From Apis mellifera (taxonomy: Eukaryota; Arthropoda; Insecta; Hymenoptera; Apidae), in contig NC_037643.1 of NCBI RefSeq assembly GCF_003254395.2, positions 4,577,458 to 4,641,457 on the forward strand: 64,000 bases of DNA. The letters run 5' to 3'. Position 1 is the first letter of the stretch, and the number at the start of each line of letters is the position of its first letter. This document shows positions 61,201 through 64,000 of this stretch, piece by piece. The notes below the pieces were generated by a model. That model was not told where the DNA came from and made no database searches. It worked only from the letters and a program-made list of their open reading frames with translations. Made by a program: the position numbers and the translations under genes.

Positions 61201-64000
61201 TTCCTACGATATAACTTCGAAGATATTAAAAATGCATGTAACTCGAAGAAAAGTTGTTTCAATACAGTTGATATTAAAAAATTAAATTGAAACTTAGATA
61301 TACTACAGATATATTTAGATATTATTCCCAATTGTTAAAATATTATTTAACAATTAATTTACAAACGTAACGAAAATAAAAATAAAAAGTTTTGAATTTT
61401 TCAAAGCTTAGAAAAAGATTTGAGGAAGAGAAAATGGATTCAAGAGTATTTAATGATACAAACAATAAATGATATCTGAAGAAATGTAAAATAAATATCG
61501 ATATAATAGAAGTGAACGTAAATATTGATATCAAAAATAAAATAAATTCTTAAACATCTAATAAATATATAATTACCAAAAAAACTATCTTTTAGTATTT
61601 TCGAATTTATATTTAAAAATATCACTTTAATAATGAAATATGGGGAAAATGACATGTTTACCTCTAAAAATTACTTTTTTGCAAATCTAAAATATGGGTC
61701 GAAGGCTTGCATGTAGCCCCAAGTCTTGAATCGAATTTGAAATATTGATGACAGAAGAAGTTGAGTCTTGAAAAATACGTCTCTGAACTGAAAGACATCT
61801 CAACACTTGAATTTATTCGGAATCATTCGAAGCATCGGCAATCCGAGGAATCGAGTTCCTAGTAATTTTACCTTCCACGCGGTACGATAATGAGATTCGA
61901 TTTGTCGAAGAATTAAGGGAAATTAAACTGGATTGAATACGCAAAGGAATTATCACGTAACATGAAAATTAGTCAAAGATTCGAAAAATGTTGTTAATTC
62001 TTGATTATTAGCAAGGTAAGTGTTCCAATAAACGTCTATGATCTATTGTAATTTTATTTTATTCAATAGGAAATTACATACGAAATAATTTTATGATAAA
62101 ATATAAATTTGTATAATAATATAGGTACAGAATATATACACAAATATCATATGTTTCCTGTATTTAAAAATGAAAATGTTATTTCATTAAATAAAATCAT
62201 ATATTGCACGATATTCGATTTATAACAAATATCTATCAATAAATATTTAAATATGATGGAAATGGTCGTTAAAAATTATAGAAACACATATATAGCCATT
62301 ATTTTTCAAATTATGGAAATAAGGTATAGGATTTTCCTGTATATATGACAAAGAAATGGGTAACAACAATCAAATTTGCAATATTAATGATATATTTTAG
62401 GCGAATAAGGAATCAATATTATGGAAATATCAAACTGGCCACATTTTCAATCAGAAATTAGCATGTATAGCTCGAAGCATAAGAGTGTAAACGATTCGAT
62501 AAACGAAAATTGCAGGATGAAGTTATCAGTGCAATTACGGTATAATAGAATAATTTAACAAACTAACGAGCGAAATTGCTATACCTAATGCATTTTTTAA
62601 CGATGATTACGATACCGACAAAATTATACTTAAGTTAATGGATATAGATACGCCTACGGAATTAGCATTATACTTGCGATAGTTATATCTTGGTCATATT
62701 TAACGATCGTAATCTTTTAACTACTCTTAATGCAAACGATCTTCAGGTAAGTAACATAAATTATTCGAATTTGTAAAATAGTATAATTTGATCTGTTCAA
62801 AAAATTTCAATTTTATGTGATAGAAAAAAATTAATTATAAAATTGCTTGCATTTTGTTCTATGATAAAAATTTTGTGTCAAAATAATATTTTTTTCATTT
62901 TTATCAATCATTTTACTCAAACAGGAATATAAAAAAAAGGATCAGCTAATAATAATCATATATATGAAATGAAATAATGCTTGAAAAAATTATTGAATAA
63001 TTTTTTAATAAATGATATGATTACATGAATTTAATAATATACAATTGAAACAATTTTCGAATAATTTTTAAATAAACGAAATATTAAATAATTCCATCAT
63101 ATGCATCAACTTAACAATATAATTTTGGATTATTATATTCAATCATATAATATATTCAAATAAAGTAAGAAAAAATTGTTTTAAAAAATATTTACAATCA
63201 CGATACGATGTTATATTGAATTTTATATATTGAAATGATATCGATTTACGACGTATCATCTTGTCATACGAATTTTACGATTTAATCCGTACGAGCAATA
63301 TGTATATTATCAAATTCATCCAACACGAGCAATGAGTTACGATGCAGTCGTGACTTTAGAAATTGCGCACCGATGTAATTTCCTTTCTTTTTTCTTCCGA
63401 ACGAAGCAATATCTAGGGAACGTTTTCTCGTCCTGCATTTCGTTGCAAGATATTTTATTTTTTTGATTTCTTTTATTTTCCCGAGAATCAAGGTAGTAGG
63501 AAGTGTTACAGTAATTTACATGCGGTTTCGCAATTTTCTTTCTTTAATATCTTTTTTTTTTTTTTTTATCATCTATTTATTGCATTTATCGTCGAGTGAT
63601 GAAAATTAAGGATTCATTTGGACGTAATGATTTTTTATTATTATTATCACTTGAATAATGAATCGTAATTGAATAATAAAATTAGAGATGAGTCTCTTAG
63701 ATCTGCGAAATTCAAATCTCAATGAGACTTAGAAAATTTTAAAAATTCAAAATACTTATTTCTCTTCTCCTTTTTCTTTCTTTCTTTCTTTTAAGGATCT
63801 TAAAAATGTTAGTATTTGACATTTTTCAAACTTAGATTCATAGTAACAAATGCCAATAATAATAATCATTTTTTTATTTTACAAGAAATAAAAGTTTTTG
63901 AAAATTCGAAATTGGAGAATTCTAAGCTTTTTGAGTTGAATACGGTTCTAAGACTTCAAATACTTATTGTAATATTATTGTTATTATTATTTATCATTTT
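58232..64000. other. AT-rich sequence with GC-richer islands, no recognised gene
   Basis: Islands lie at about 59930-60420, 60760-60890, 61690-61920 and 63280-63480. Open frames of up to 115 codons in the 60.0-60.4 kb island occur on both strands and have no recognisable family. The remainder is low-complexity AT-rich sequence. Confidence 0.5.

Overview
This window is animal nuclear DNA, almost certainly honeybee (Apis, most likely A. mellifera). It is extremely AT-rich with scattered GC-richer islands, it has GT-AG introns, and it carries two complete intron-containing genes that I recognise as honeybee alpha-glucosidases. It is not bacterial or viral, and I see no operon, CRISPR array or intact transposon. 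I recognised no rRNA or tRNA gene.

Layout. Bases 1-7791 are three head-to-tail copies of a ~2.6 kb non-coding unit; a fourth, full-length copy lies inverted at 15404-17980. The array runs straight into the 3' coding end of a paramyosin-like gene (about 7783-8168, + strand). That coding end carries four apparent single-base deletions, which look like sequencing error in a repeat-rich, poorly polished zone. From 8.2 to 15.4 kb there is AT-rich sequence with a two-tier minisatellite (11781-12108), a nine-copy 34-bp tandem array (13084-13391), and two short GC-rich patches that read like small terminal exons (11005-11115 and 13393-13460). From 18.0 to 24.5 kb I see no gene.

The core is a tandem pair on the + strand. 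The first gene (24984-35941, eight coding exons, 567 codons plus stop) is alpha-glucosidase III (Hbg3), the soluble hypopharyngeal-gland enzyme that converts nectar sucrose to glucose and fructose. The second (41321-49322, eight coding exons, 588 codons plus stop) matches alpha-glucosidase I (Hbg1) in length; it has a hydrophobic, GPI-type C-terminal tail and is expected at the gut surface. Both are GH13 enzymes with the full Asp/Glu/Asp catalytic triad. They share five of seven intron positions, so they are old tandem duplicates that have since gained or lost introns. Their promoters differ: Hbg3 has a TATA box with an adjacent E-box and V/P (Vrille/Pdp1-type) box, whereas Hbg1 has a TATA/Inr pair implying a leader of only about nine bases, with GATA sites upstream.

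From 49.5 to 64 kb I find no recognisable gene, only AT-rich sequence with several GC-richer islands, hairpins, simple repeats and two weak candidate exons.

There is no clear new biological system here. The most rewarding leads are the repeat array abutting the paramyosin exon, the branch-point-like 34-bp array in front of a possible terminal exon, and the clock-type motifs at Hbg3.
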